A stretch of 32,822 nucleotides of DNA from UBA1858 sp045106935. GTDB lineage: Bacteria > Pseudomonadota > Gammaproteobacteria > UBA4575. The notes below the pieces were generated by a model. The model saw nothing but the letters and a program-made list of their open reading frames with translations. It had not been told where the DNA came from and did not search any database. How positions within the stretch are numbered: the stretch's first letter is position 1; each line of letters begins with the position of its first letter. A program made the position numbers and the translations under genes. The stretch lies in NCBI GenBank assembly GCA_045106935.1, contig JBGCFN010000015.1, positions 1 through 32,822 on the forward strand, written 5' to 3'. Shown here piece after piece: positions 8,069 through 15,468 of the stretch.

Positions 8069-8096
8069 ATATGGCGACGGTTACTATTTTTTCAAG
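8069..8096 (-). promoter_or_regulatory. second sigma-32-like promoter P2 of hsp20
   Basis: Upstream of P1, CTTGAAA (8090-8096) and CGCCATAT (8069-8076) are separated by 13 bases, one mismatch from the RpoH consensus. Two tandem heat-shock promoters in front of one gene suggest strong temperature control. Confidence 0.6.
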
Positions 8097-8111
8097 GGCA
8101 ATAAATTAAAT

Positions 8112-8597
8112 TTATACATTTTCAAACCGGCCTGCATCGCGATTCTTTTTTACTTCATCTGCATCAAATAATTGTCCATTCATTGCGATATAAATACCTG
8201 ATGGCATGAGGCTCGCTGCTGACGTTGCAAAACCTACATTGTATATAGCATCACTATCTTTAAATCTTGCTGGTTGCATTGCGCCAACTAACACAATAGT
8301 TTTATCTGCAATCTCTTTCAATGCCTGCGCAGTATCAACCATGGTGTCCGTGCCATGCGTAATAACAATCTTATTACAGTTTTCTGCTTTTACTTTGCTA
8401 ACGATATGATCGCGATCTTCATTTGTGATTTCTAAGCTATCTTTCTTAAGAATGCTTTCGACCTCATAAGAAAAATTAACACCGGCTTGTTTTAAAATCC
8501 ATTCGACTTGCGGCTCACCAATTTGGTAATCGCTTAATGCATCGTAATACACTTTATCAAACGTACCACCCGTACATAAAAATTTTATATCCATCAT
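8112..8597 (-). CDS. single-domain asparaginase-like protein
   Basis: The 161 residues match only the N-terminal domain of bacterial L-asparaginases. The first catalytic threonine is in CTGGTFDK (Thr12), and the second catalytic pair is in ITHGTDTM (Thr83, Asp84). A later VLVGAMQPARFKDSDA block aligns with the usual VGAMRP...SADG motif. Complete L-asparaginases have about 330 residues, with a C-terminal domain that helps build the active site, and that half is absent. The gene ends in a normal stop and the next gene is unrelated, so this is a stable short form rather than an obvious frameshift. I recall similar short asparaginase-domain proteins in other gammaproteobacteria. Activity and substrate are uncertain. 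It follows yicC by 21 bases and is probably co-transcribed. Confidence 0.75.
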   Translation of the reverse strand: MMDIKFLCTGGTFDKVYYDALSDYQIGEPQVEWILKQAGVNFSYEVESILKKDSLEITNEDRDHIVSKVKAENCNKIVITHGTDTMVDTAQALKEIADKTIVLVGAMQPARFKDSDAIYNVGFATSAASLMPSGIYIAMNGQLFDADEVKKNRDAGRFENV

Positions 8598-8618
8598 CGG
8601 TTCCCGAATGTTTATTCG

Positions 8619-9485
8619 TTATTCTATATTTTGAACTTGTTCACGCATTTGTTCGATATTCACTTTCATATCAACCGCTGCTTGTGTTGTGACAATGTCT
8701 GCGGATTTAGAACTGAGAGTGTTTGCCTCTCTATTTAACTCCTGCATCAGAAAATCTAGTCGGCGTCCTACTGGTTTATCGCTAGCTAACACATCATCCA
8801 ATTCGGTTAGATGGCTATCCAAACGATCTAACTCTTCATCTACATCTAATTTCTGCGCAATCATGACTAATTCTTGTTCGAAACGATTCGAGTCCATCTC
8901 TACTTTCATGTCTTCTATGCGCGTCATCAGTTTTGTTCTAATCGCTGACAATACTTCAGGTCGGCGTTCACGCACAGTACCCACAAGCTGCTTTAACTCC
9001 TCACCACGATGCGCAATTAATTCACGCATTCGCTCACCTTCCATTTGTCGATTTTCAATTAACAGCTTGATTGCTTGATTGAATAATTGTTTTGCCGTCT
9101 CTGTTAATTCTGCTTGGTCGATTTGCGTTTGCTCAGTCACTCCAGGCCAATTCAGTAGTTCAACCGGGTTTGCTGGCGCGATCTCTGGCACTTTGGCGCG
9201 TAGGATATTTGTTTGGGCGAGGAGACTATCGAGTAGTTTTTCATTAATACTTAAATTTACATCAGAATTTGCTGTTGCTTTCAAACGAAAAGTACAATCA
9301 ACTTTCCCACGGCTCAATAATTTCTGAGCCTGTTTACGCAAATCAAATTCAGATGATCTAAGTTCTTCAGGCAAGCGAAAACCAACTTCTAGATAGCGAT
9401 GATTTATCGAGCGGATTTCCCAAACAAAATTACCTATTGAGTGGTTCTCATCGACACGCGCAAATGCGGTCATACTTTTAAGCAT
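8619..9485 (-). CDS. yicC: YicC family endoribonuclease
   Basis: The 288-residue sequence has the YicC signature start MLKSMTAFAR, then WEIRSINHRYLEVGFRLPEELR in the N-terminal domain. The C-terminal DUF1732 domain holds RLDFLMQELNREANTLSSKS and ends in VNIEQMREQVQNIE. YicC proteins have been described as endoribonucleases involved in RNA turnover. An excellent ribosome site (AAGGAG, 7 bases) precedes the ATG. It is divergent from rph, an exoribonuclease gene. This yicC-rph back-to-back order is common in proteobacteria. Confidence 0.95.
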   Translation of the reverse strand: MLKSMTAFARVDENHSIGNFVWEIRSINHRYLEVGFRLPEELRSSEFDLRKQAQKLLSRGKVDCTFRLKATANSDVNLSINEKLLDSLLAQTNILRAKVPEIAPANPVELLNWPGVTEQTQIDQAELTETAKQLFNQAIKLLIENRQMEGERMRELIAHRGEELKQLVGTVRERRPEVLSAIRTKLMTRIEDMKVEMDSNRFEQELVMIAQKLDVDEELDRLDSHLTELDDVLASDKPVGRRLDFLMQELNREANTLSSKSADIVTTQAAVDMKVNIEQMREQVQNIE

Positions 9486-9510
9486 GTAATCTCCTTAATA
9501 AATTTATTTA

Positions 9511-9541
9511 TTCCACCGTACCTAGCTAAATTTCGTATAAT
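9511..9541 (+). promoter_or_regulatory. probable rph promoter
   Basis: A perfect -10 box TATAAT lies at 9536-9541, followed by a GC-rich discriminator (GCGCGCC). The best -35 candidate is the poor TTCCAC at 9511-9516 (19 base spacer). The rph start codon is 28 bases downstream of the -10. A GC-rich discriminator is typical of promoters under stringent control. Confidence 0.55.
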
Positions 9542-9569
9542 GCGCGCCTTCAACAATATGGAGAATGCT

Positions 9570-10295
9570 ATGCAATCCACTATACGGCCAAGTGGCCGTA
9601 CCCCAGAACAATTACGAGACATTCAATTCACACGCAACTATACCAAGCATGCCGAAGGATCAGTACTGGTAGAATTTGGTGACACCAAAGTGCTATGTAA
9701 CGCGTCGATTGAACCAAGAGTCCCCCCGTGGATGCGCGATCAAGGCAAAGGATGGATTACGGCCGAATACGGTATGTTGCCACGTTCAACCGGTTCACGC
9801 ATGCGCCGCGAAGCCAGTTCCGGCAAACAAGGTGGCCGCACTCAAGAAATTCAGCGCTTAATTGGTCGTTCACTTCGCGCGGCGGTGGACTTACGCCTTT
9901 TAGGTGAAAATACCATCACGGTGGATTGTGATGTCATCCAAGCAGATGGCGGTACTCGTACGGCATCCATTAGTGGAGGATTCGTAGCACTTTATGATGC
10001 CATTCAGTCTCTGGTTGATGCGGGCACTCTCAAACAAAACCCTGTGCAATGGTTTGTTGCCTCAGTCTCTGTTGGTATTTATCAACAGCATCCTGTTCTT
10101 GACCTTGATTATGCTGAAGATTCTCAGGCTGATACTGATATGAATCTTGTCATGACTGAACAACAGAAGTTCATAGAAGTACAAGGGACAGCTGAAGGCC
10201 ATTGCTTTGACGATCAAGAATTACAACACATGCTCGCACTGGGAAAAGCAGGGATAAATTCCATTATCGAAAAACAAAAACAGTGCCTTGCATGA
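9570..10295 (+). CDS. rph: ribonuclease PH
   Basis: RNase PH trims tRNA 3' ends by phosphorolysis. The 241-residue product shows the family from end to end: RPSGRTPEQLR, VLVEFGDTKVLCNASIE, the GWITAEYGMLPRST block, RMRREASSGKQGGRTQEIQRLIGRSLRA with the phosphate-binding and catalytic residues, and CDVIQADGGTRTASISGG. The start is the ATG at 9570, with GGAG 6 bases upstream (9560-9563). The in-frame ATG at 9558 overlaps that ribosome site and is rejected. The stop overlaps the rdgB start (ATGA), so rph, rdgB and hemW form an operon. Confidence 0.97.
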   Translation: MQSTIRPSGRTPEQLRDIQFTRNYTKHAEGSVLVEFGDTKVLCNASIEPRVPPWMRDQGKGWITAEYGMLPRSTGSRMRREASSGKQGGRTQEIQRLIGRSLRAAVDLRLLGENTITVDCDVIQADGGTRTASISGGFVALYDAIQSLVDAGTLKQNPVQWFVASVSVGIYQQHPVLDLDYAEDSQADTDMNLVMTEQQKFIEVQGTAEGHCFDDQELQHMLALGKAGINSIIEKQKQCLA

Positions 10296-10909
10296 GTAAT
10301 TCTCAAGACAAAATTGTTTTAGCCAGTAGTAATCAAGGCAAACTAAGAGAGATTCAAGCGATCTTTCAGGATCAACCCTATGAGTTGGTTCCTCAACGCG
10401 AGTGGAATGTCAGCGACGCCGATGAAACTGGCTTAACATTTATTGAAAATGCCTTAATTAAAGCGCGTCACGCAGCTGAACACACGGGCTTAATGGCCAT
10501 GGCTGATGATTCTGGCATTGAAGTCGATCACCTTGGAGGTGCGCCAGGTATTTACTCGGCACGATACGCTGGCCAACCTTGTGATAATCAGGCCAATAAT
10601 GACAAGCTTCTGGATGCTCTTAAACAGGTTCCTCAAGACAAAAGAAGCGCGAGATTCCAATGCGTGATTGTCCTAATGCGACATGCAAAAGACCCTACGC
10701 CATTAATTTGCAGCGGCACCTGGGAAGGCGTCATTGTAGAACAAGAAACAGGAGTGAATGGTTTTGGGTATGACCCACTATTCTTTGTCCCTACACATGG
10801 CTGCACGTCTGCAGAACTATCTCCCGAAGTAAAGAATAGTTTAAGCCATCGTGGTCAAGCGTTACAAAAACTTGCACAGCGATTTCCTGCATTTTTAAGC
10901 CATATGTAA
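10292..10909 (+). CDS. rdgB: XTP/dITP pyrophosphatase (non-canonical purine NTPase)
   Basis: RdgB hydrolyses dITP, XTP and ITP to the monophosphates and so keeps deaminated purines out of DNA. The 205-residue sequence begins with the nucleotide-binding motif VLASSNQGKLREI. It then has the metal-binding block MADDSGIEVDHLGGAPGIYSARYAG, with FGYDPLFF and SLSHRGQA near the end. The ATG at 10292 overlaps the rph TGA by one codon position. An upstream in-frame GTG at 10283 would add only three residues and is not needed for the fold. Confidence 0.96.
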   Translation: MSNSQDKIVLASSNQGKLREIQAIFQDQPYELVPQREWNVSDADETGLTFIENALIKARHAAEHTGLMAMADDSGIEVDHLGGAPGIYSARYAGQPCDNQANNDKLLDALKQVPQDKRSARFQCVIVLMRHAKDPTPLICSGTWEGVIVEQETGVNGFGYDPLFFVPTHGCTSAELSPEVKNSLSHRGQALQKLAQRFPAFLSHM

Positions 10910-10913
10910 ACGT

Positions 10914-12089
10914 ATGGCATCTGCTAACTCAATGCAGCAACAACCTGTTAGTATCTATATTCACCTGCCGTGGTGTCTACACAAATGCGCTTATTGCGAT
11001 TTTAACTCTCATGCAACTGCACCTAATCAATTCCCCGAACAACTCTATACACAGCAATTAATTGCAGACCTCACTCACGCAGCAGCGCTTATTGATGGAC
11101 GCAAAGTACAATCTATTTTTATTGGAGGAGGCACACCCAGCTTATTTTCGCCTCAATCTATTGCCAGTATATTGTCCGCATGCGCGCATGTAACACAACT
11201 TCAATCTAACTGTGAAATCACCTTAGAAGCCAACCCTGGCACATTTGAATATCAAAAATTTGCTGAGTTTCTATCGGCAGGCATTAATCGAATTTCGGTA
11301 GGCGCCCAAAGTTTTAATAATGATTCGCTCTCAGCCTTAGGACGCATTCATGATGCAACAGAGGCGATTAATGCACTAGAAACAGCTCATAAAATTGGCT
11401 TCAAAAATATTAATGTAGATTTGATGTTTGGTTTACCAAACCAATCTATTGGCGATGCTTTAAACGATATTCAAACTGCTTGTCATCAGCATGTTAACCA
11501 CATTTCCTATTATCAACTGACACTTGAACCGAATACTGTATTTCATCGCTATCCTCCCAAACTACCATCAGAAGATGTCAGCTGGGACATTCAAACAAAC
11601 GGCATGCATGTATTAGACGAGGCCAATTATCAGCGCTATGAAGTCTCAGCATATGCACAAAAAGATTCACAATGTCTTCATAACATGAATTACTGGCAGT
11701 ATGGTGACTACCTAGGGATTGGTGCCGGGGCACATAGTAAAATAACAACTGATAATGGCGTGTTACGTCACCAGCGAACGAGACAACCGGAAAGTTACAT
11801 ACAGGCAGTCAATCATCAATCTCAGGTTCTACAACAACATCTAGTAGCCAATGATCAACTCATTTTTGAGTTCATGCTGAACAATCTTCGCCTGGTGAAC
11901 GGCTTCACACCGACTACATTTTGCACTACAACAGGGCTAGCCTGGTCTCAAGCAGAAGAACAGATTAATACCCAAATAGAACTAGGCTTGATGGAAAGAA
12001 ACGATACCCACTATCGGGCTAGCCAACATGGCTATCAATACCTAGATGAATTGACTCAAAGATTCTTACCTGACGCATTATGTTCTTAG
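10914..12089 (+). CDS. hemW: heme chaperone HemW (radical SAM)
   Basis: This is a radical SAM protein of the HemN/HemW group. The N-terminal motif C21-x3-C25-x2-C28 (HLPWCLHKCAYCDF) binds the [4Fe-4S] cluster, followed by the GGGTPS SAM-binding block and the HISYYQLTLEPNT segment. At 391 residues it has the length of HemW. Oxygen-independent coproporphyrinogen oxidase HemN is longer, with extra N- and C-terminal segments. HemW is now described as a heme chaperone that inserts heme into target proteins. The first ATG (10914) lies 4 bases after the rdgB stop without a clear ribosome site; the ATG at 10932 is an alternative. Its 3' end overlaps the CPxCG gene by 10 bases. Confidence 0.93.
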   Translation: MASANSMQQQPVSIYIHLPWCLHKCAYCDFNSHATAPNQFPEQLYTQQLIADLTHAAALIDGRKVQSIFIGGGTPSLFSPQSIASILSACAHVTQLQSNCEITLEANPGTFEYQKFAEFLSAGINRISVGAQSFNNDSLSALGRIHDATEAINALETAHKIGFKNINVDLMFGLPNQSIGDALNDIQTACHQHVNHISYYQLTLEPNTVFHRYPPKLPSEDVSWDIQTNGMHVLDEANYQRYEVSAYAQKDSQCLHNMNYWQYGDYLGIGAGAHSKITTDNGVLRHQRTRQPESYIQAVNHQSQVLQQHLVANDQLIFEFMLNNLRLVNGFTPTTFCTTTGLAWSQAEEQINTQIELGLMERNDTHYRASQHGYQYLDELTQRFLPDALCS

Positions 12090-12271
12090 AAAGTACCTCA
12101 GCATCTTGCCCTTACTGTGGAGAACTGATCGAATTCTTATATGAACCCCTGGACAGTGATCAACAATATTATGAGGACTGTCAGGTCTGTTGCCAGCCAA
12201 TATTGATCAAATTAACATTAGAAGAAGAAGGGGAAATGCCGATTTTTCGTTGCTTTCGCGCCGATGATTAG
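12080..12271 (+). CDS. CPxCG-motif cysteine-rich protein
   Basis: This 63-residue protein carries two paired cysteine motifs, CPYCG near residue 10 and CQVCCQP near residue 35, with an acidic body (EPLDSDQQYYEDC) in between. It fits the small gammaproteobacterial CPxCG (Cys_rich_CPXG) family, presumed to bind zinc. The function is unknown. The ATG lies inside the last codons of hemW, so it is translated with that gene. It closes the rph-rdgB-hemW operon. Confidence 0.85.
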   Translation: MFLESTSASCPYCGELIEFLYEPLDSDQQYYEDCQVCCQPILIKLTLEEEGEMPIFRCFRADD

Positions 12272-12309
12272 TGCTTATTTTGAGCAAATTCTACAAAATA
12301 TGGTATGCG

Positions 12310-12318
12310 TTATGCACA
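12310..12318 (+). promoter_or_regulatory. DnaA box (TTATGCACA)
   Basis: A perfect match to the DnaA consensus TTATNCACA on the plus strand, in the gap upstream of rpmE, about 180 bp before the paired boxes at 12500-12522. Confidence 0.6.
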
Positions 12319-12499
12319 GCATGAAAAGATCGACTTAAAATGTATATACATTGTAAAAATTAAACCACCACATTACTAGTACAATTTAATTTATCATATA
12401 TATATCAATGAGTTAAATTGATGAACAAATATTAGACGATCTAACAAACTATTATTGAAACTCGAGAAATAGTCTCATTTTGAATATTTACACACAATT

Positions 12500-12522
12500 T
12501 TATCCACAGATTTTGTGGATAA
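12500..12522. promoter_or_regulatory. inverted pair of consensus DnaA boxes upstream of rpmE
   Basis: TTATCCACA (12500-12508) and TGTGGATAA (12514-12522) form a perfect 9 bp inverted repeat with a 5 base spacer. Both arms equal the highest-affinity DnaA box. A near copy with identical spacing lies upstream of priA (19007-19029). The right-hand 25 positions of the two elements, starting at TTTATCC, agree at 21. Confidence 0.8.
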
Positions 12523-12609
12523 CTCACGAACTCTAAACTGGACAACTACTTAGCGCAAAAACTCAGTGATTACATTAACTGTAGAGGCTATATTTAATGA
12601 ATCCAGTAC

Positions 12610-12639
12610 TTGCCAGAAATGGTAAGAATAGATTATAGT
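12610..12639 (+). promoter_or_regulatory. rpmE promoter
   Basis: TTGCCA (12610-12615, one mismatch from TTGACA) and TATAGT (12634-12639, one mismatch from TATAAT) are 18 bases apart and followed by a GC-rich discriminator (TCGCCC). The rpmE ATG is 29 bases downstream. This is the arrangement expected for a growth-rate-controlled ribosomal protein promoter. Confidence 0.7.
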
Positions 12640-12668
12640 TCGCCCTCACATTTTCTAGGCCAGCACTA

Positions 12669-12875
12669 ATGAAACCCGAGATTCACCCAGAATACAAAAC
12701 TGTCGCGATTAACTGTAGTTGTGGTAACTCATTTGAGACCCAATCAACATACGGCGGCGATTCAATGAGCATTGATGTATGTGCAAAATGCCACCCTTTC
12801 TATACTGGTAAGCAGAAGATCTTAGATACCGCTGGGCAAGTTGATAAATTCCGTCGACGTTACGGTAAAAAATAG
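12669..12875 (+). CDS. rpmE: 50S ribosomal protein L31 (zinc-binding type)
   Basis: The 68-residue protein matches L31 throughout: KPEIHPEYKTV, Cys16-x-Cys18, the DVCAKCHPFYTGKQK block with Cys38-x2-Cys41, and the C-terminal RFRRRYGKK-like tail (FRRRYGKK). The four cysteines show it is the zinc-containing form. Many bacteria replace that form with a cysteine-free paralogue under zinc limitation, but no such paralogue is in this window. The gene stands alone behind its own promoter. In E. coli rpmE is divergent from priA; here the two genes are 6 kb apart, yet both follow a similar DnaA-box element. Confidence 0.98.
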   Translation: MKPEIHPEYKTVAINCSCGNSFETQSTYGGDSMSIDVCAKCHPFYTGKQKILDTAGQVDKFRRRYGKK

Positions 12876-12915
12876 CCTTTTAATCTAGTTTTCCCTAAAA
12901 CATCCCCGATTATTG

Positions 12916-12933
12916 CGGTTCTTTTTGGAACCG
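12916..12933 (+). terminator. stem-loop downstream of rpmE
   Basis: CGGTTC (12916-12921) pairs with GAACCG (12928-12933) around TTTTTG, 40 bases after the rpmE stop. No U-tract follows, so it is a weak terminator candidate. Confidence 0.35.
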
Positions 12934-13031
12934 TGAACGTATTCTCTCGTCCAAGAATTAATTAACAGGCTGTTTTCAATCGCTTAATATACAATTATTC
13001 AAATTATTTACCGAGTTACGATGGGACGATC

Positions 13032-14480
13032 ATGAATAAAATCTACTTGCTCTTATTATTAATCACTGCGGCATATCTAGGTGGTTGCGCTTCTAACCCG
13101 GTCACCGGCAAGCAAGATTTCGTATTAATGTCTGAAGAACAAGAAATTAGTTTAGGCCGAAAAGCGCATGGCCAGATTCTTCAACAATACTCAGTCTATG
13201 ACGACCCTGCCTTGCAGGCATATGTGAGCAAGCTAGTTGAGGAGCTATCAGCAAAAAGTCATCGCGACCAATTGATATTTCACGTCACTGTGCTTGATAG
13301 CCCACAAGTCAATGCTTTTGCCTTACCTGGTGGCTACCTCTACATCACACGCGGCATTATGGCTTATATGAATTCTGAAGCCGAATTAGCAGGTGTCCTT
13401 GGACATGAAATAGGGCATGTGACAGCAAGACATGGAGTTCGTCAGCAAAGTTCTGCGCAAGTTGCTGGAATATTATCTACCGCCGTCGCTATTGCAACGG
13501 GATCAAGACAAATTGCGGATGCAACTAATATTGCCGGCACAGCATTAATTAGAGGTTATGGAAGAGAGCATGAGTTAGAAGCAGATAGACTAGGTGCTGA
13601 ATATCTAGCAAGAGTGGGTTATGACCCTGAAGAAATGATTAACGTTGTCGGCATTCTTGCTTCTCAAGAAGAATTTGATAAACAAATCGCCAAAGAAGAA
13701 GGGCGTGAACCACGTGCTTACCATGGTACTTTTTCTACTCACCCCTCCAATGACCTGCGTTTACAAGAGGTCATCCGTGCCGCCAATAAATACCGCTCTG
13801 AGAACAATCGCGATAATGATGGACAGTTCTTAAAGCTAACCAATGGCATGACCTTAGGCTCTAGCGAAAAAGATGGGGTCTTGCGTGGTAACAAGTTTTA
13901 CCACAAAGATTTAGATATTACGCTGACCTTCCCAGAAGGTTGGAAAGTCGACAACTTGCCCGACCGCTTAATTGCAGCCAATAAAACCAAAGATGCAGTG
14001 ATGCAAATCACCTTGCGCGATCTGAATAAACGTCAATCTCCTAAACAGTTTATTGAAAGTGAATTTGGAAATAATCTGAGAAGCGAACAAGAAGTTGTCA
14101 CAGAATCATTCAAAGGCTACACCGCAATCACTAAAACAAAAACGCCTTTTGGCAATCAGGACACTCGTATTGCGGCAGTATTCAAAGACAAGCAAGTCTA
14201 TCAATTCTTGGCAGCGGCTAAAGACCCAAATCTACTTAAGAAACATGACAAAGATTTTCTTGCGACAGTCAATAGCCTTCGCCATTTAAAAAACAATGAA
14301 CGTGCACTTGCCGAATCACGCAAAATTAAATTAATAACTGCGAAAAAAGGCGACACATTTGCAAAATTAGCTAAAAATTCTCCGCTCTCTTCACATCCAG
14401 AAGAACAGCTACGCTTACTCAATGGCATGTATCCTGACGGCGAACCTGTCCCGGGGCAGGCAATCAAAATCGTCGAATAA
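13032..14480 (+). CDS. M48 family zinc metalloprotease lipoprotein with C-terminal LysM-like domain
   Basis: The N-terminus is a lipoprotein signal (LGGC lipobox, Cys19). The product should therefore be lipid-anchored in the envelope. The protease domain contains the zinc motif HEIGH (His125, Glu126, His129) and the third ligand Glu183 within GREHELEADRLGAEYL, as in the BepA/LoiP/YfgC-like M48 group. It also has the substrate-strand sequence QVNAFALPGGYLYITRG. A middle domain (about 280-420) is of unknown type. The last 50 residues (KKGDTFAKLAKNS ... LNGMYPDGEPVPGQAIKIV) resemble a LysM peptidoglycan-binding repeat. Such proteases clear misassembled outer-membrane proteins. GGGA lies 7 bases before the ATG. 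The gene appears monocistronic. Confidence 0.9.
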   Translation: MNKIYLLLLLITAAYLGGCASNPVTGKQDFVLMSEEQEISLGRKAHGQILQQYSVYDDPALQAYVSKLVEELSAKSHRDQLIFHVTVLDSPQVNAFALPGGYLYITRGIMAYMNSEAELAGVLGHEIGHVTARHGVRQQSSAQVAGILSTAVAIATGSRQIADATNIAGTALIRGYGREHELEADRLGAEYLARVGYDPEEMINVVGILASQEEFDKQIAKEEGREPRAYHGTFSTHPSNDLRLQEVIRAANKYRSENNRDNDGQFLKLTNGMTLGSSEKDGVLRGNKFYHKDLDITLTFPEGWKVDNLPDRLIAANKTKDAVMQITLRDLNKRQSPKQFIESEFGNNLRSEQEVVTESFKGYTAITKTKTPFGNQDTRIAAVFKDKQVYQFLAAAKDPNLLKKHDKDFLATVNSLRHLKNNERALAESRKIKLITAKKGDTFAKLAKNSPLSSHPEEQLRLLNGMYPDGEPVPGQAIKIVE

Positions 14481-14569
14481 TAAAGCTACACACATCCTTA
14501 GGCTGTCTAGTATGATGCTAAGTCATTGAGACAATATTCAGCATCATCACTTCTTACTAATTTTAATAT

Positions 14570-15463
14570 ATGGCTAAGTCGACAGCTTACTTAATTGATT
14601 CAAGTATCTATATTTTTCGTGCATGGTTCACTTTACCTGATTCGCTTACCAACGATAATGGCGAGCCTGTTAATGCCGTTTATGGCTTTATTGACTTTGT
14701 CGCCGGACTTTTAGATGAAACTAAGCCCACACACTTATCTTTCGCATTTGATCAAAGCCTGACGAGCTCATTTAGAAATACTATCTACCCACCATACAAA
14801 GCAAATCGAGACCCTGCCCCTGATGAATTAAAACGTCAGTTTGAATATTGCCGACGTTTCGTAGAAGCAATTGGTTATCCGCTATTAAGCAGTGATCGCT
14901 ACGAAGCAGATGATCTACTCGGCACCGCCGCCTCACATGCACGTGCGAATGGACATGACGTTGTCATACTCAGTGCCGATAAAGATTTAGCACAACTCAT
15001 CGAAGAAAATGATGTCCTCTGGGACTACGCTAGAGATCGAAGATTTACACCGAAAAAAATCAAAGAACATTTTGGTGTGCGTCCAGATCAAATTGCTGAT
15101 CAATTAGCCATTGCAGGTGATAAGGTTGACAACATCCCGGGTGTGCCTGGCGTTGGCATGACGACTGCAGCTAGGCTACTGACAAAATTCGAATCGATCG
15201 ATAATCTCCTAGAAAATATTCCGGCCATTAGCGACATGAAAATTCGTGGCGCCAAGAGAATCCAAGGCCTCATTGAAGAACACCAAGAAATGATTTTGTT
15301 ATGCAAAAAGCTCACTGAGATTAAATGTGATGCAGAGACACTGCATGGTAGTTATGAGTTTGAACGTGGCCAATGTGACTATGCCGAACTCGATGAATTA
15401 TTCAATGAAATAGGATTTGGCAATATACGTCGCGAGAAATGGAAAAGACTGGCAGCGAATTAA
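14570..15463 (+). CDS. 5'-3' exonuclease / flap endonuclease-like protein (Xni/ExoIX group)
   Basis: This 297-residue protein corresponds to the 5'-3' exonuclease domain found at the N-terminus of DNA polymerase I, but stands alone. The metal-binding acidic motifs are present: LIDSSIYIFRAWF (Asp10), FAFDQSLTSSFRN, YEADDLLGT, ILSADKDLAQL and GDKVDNIPGVPGVG, the last being the helix-3-turn DNA-binding region. Since both metal sites look complete, it is probably active on flaps or 5' ends, unlike E. coli Xni, which lacks some acidic residues. It converges with hemH (5 bases between the ends). A role in Okazaki fragment or repair processing is inferred from the family. Confidence 0.9.
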   Translation: MAKSTAYLIDSSIYIFRAWFTLPDSLTNDNGEPVNAVYGFIDFVAGLLDETKPTHLSFAFDQSLTSSFRNTIYPPYKANRDPAPDELKRQFEYCRRFVEAIGYPLLSSDRYEADDLLGTAASHARANGHDVVILSADKDLAQLIEENDVLWDYARDRRFTPKKIKEHFGVRPDQIADQLAIAGDKVDNIPGVPGVGMTTAARLLTKFESIDNLLENIPAISDMKIRGAKRIQGLIEEHQEMILLCKKLTEIKCDAETLHGSYEFERGQCDYAELDELFNEIGFGNIRREKWKRLAAN

Positions 15464-15468
15464 TGCCT

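Larger units (their letters stand above)
12272..12668. other. AT-rich 397 bp intergenic region upstream of rpmE with DnaA boxes
   Basis: No gene is visible in this gap. In order it holds a perfect DnaA box at 12310-12318, an AT-rich stretch flanked by an 8 bp inverted repeat (CAATTTAA at 12382-12389, TTAAATTG at 12413-12420), an inverted pair of consensus DnaA boxes at 12500-12522, and the rpmE promoter at 12610-12639. Only two GATC sites are seen (12328 and 12438). The combination of an AT-rich, easily melted segment and DnaA boxes resembles a replication-control site. However, dnaA, dnaN and mnmG are not nearby and there is no Dam-site cluster. Confidence 0.7.

Noticed and set aside
9441..9569. 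Longer N-terminus for rph
   Set aside because: It would overlap yicC and the TATAAT promoter, and RNase PH proteins start at the IRPSGR segment reached from 9570.
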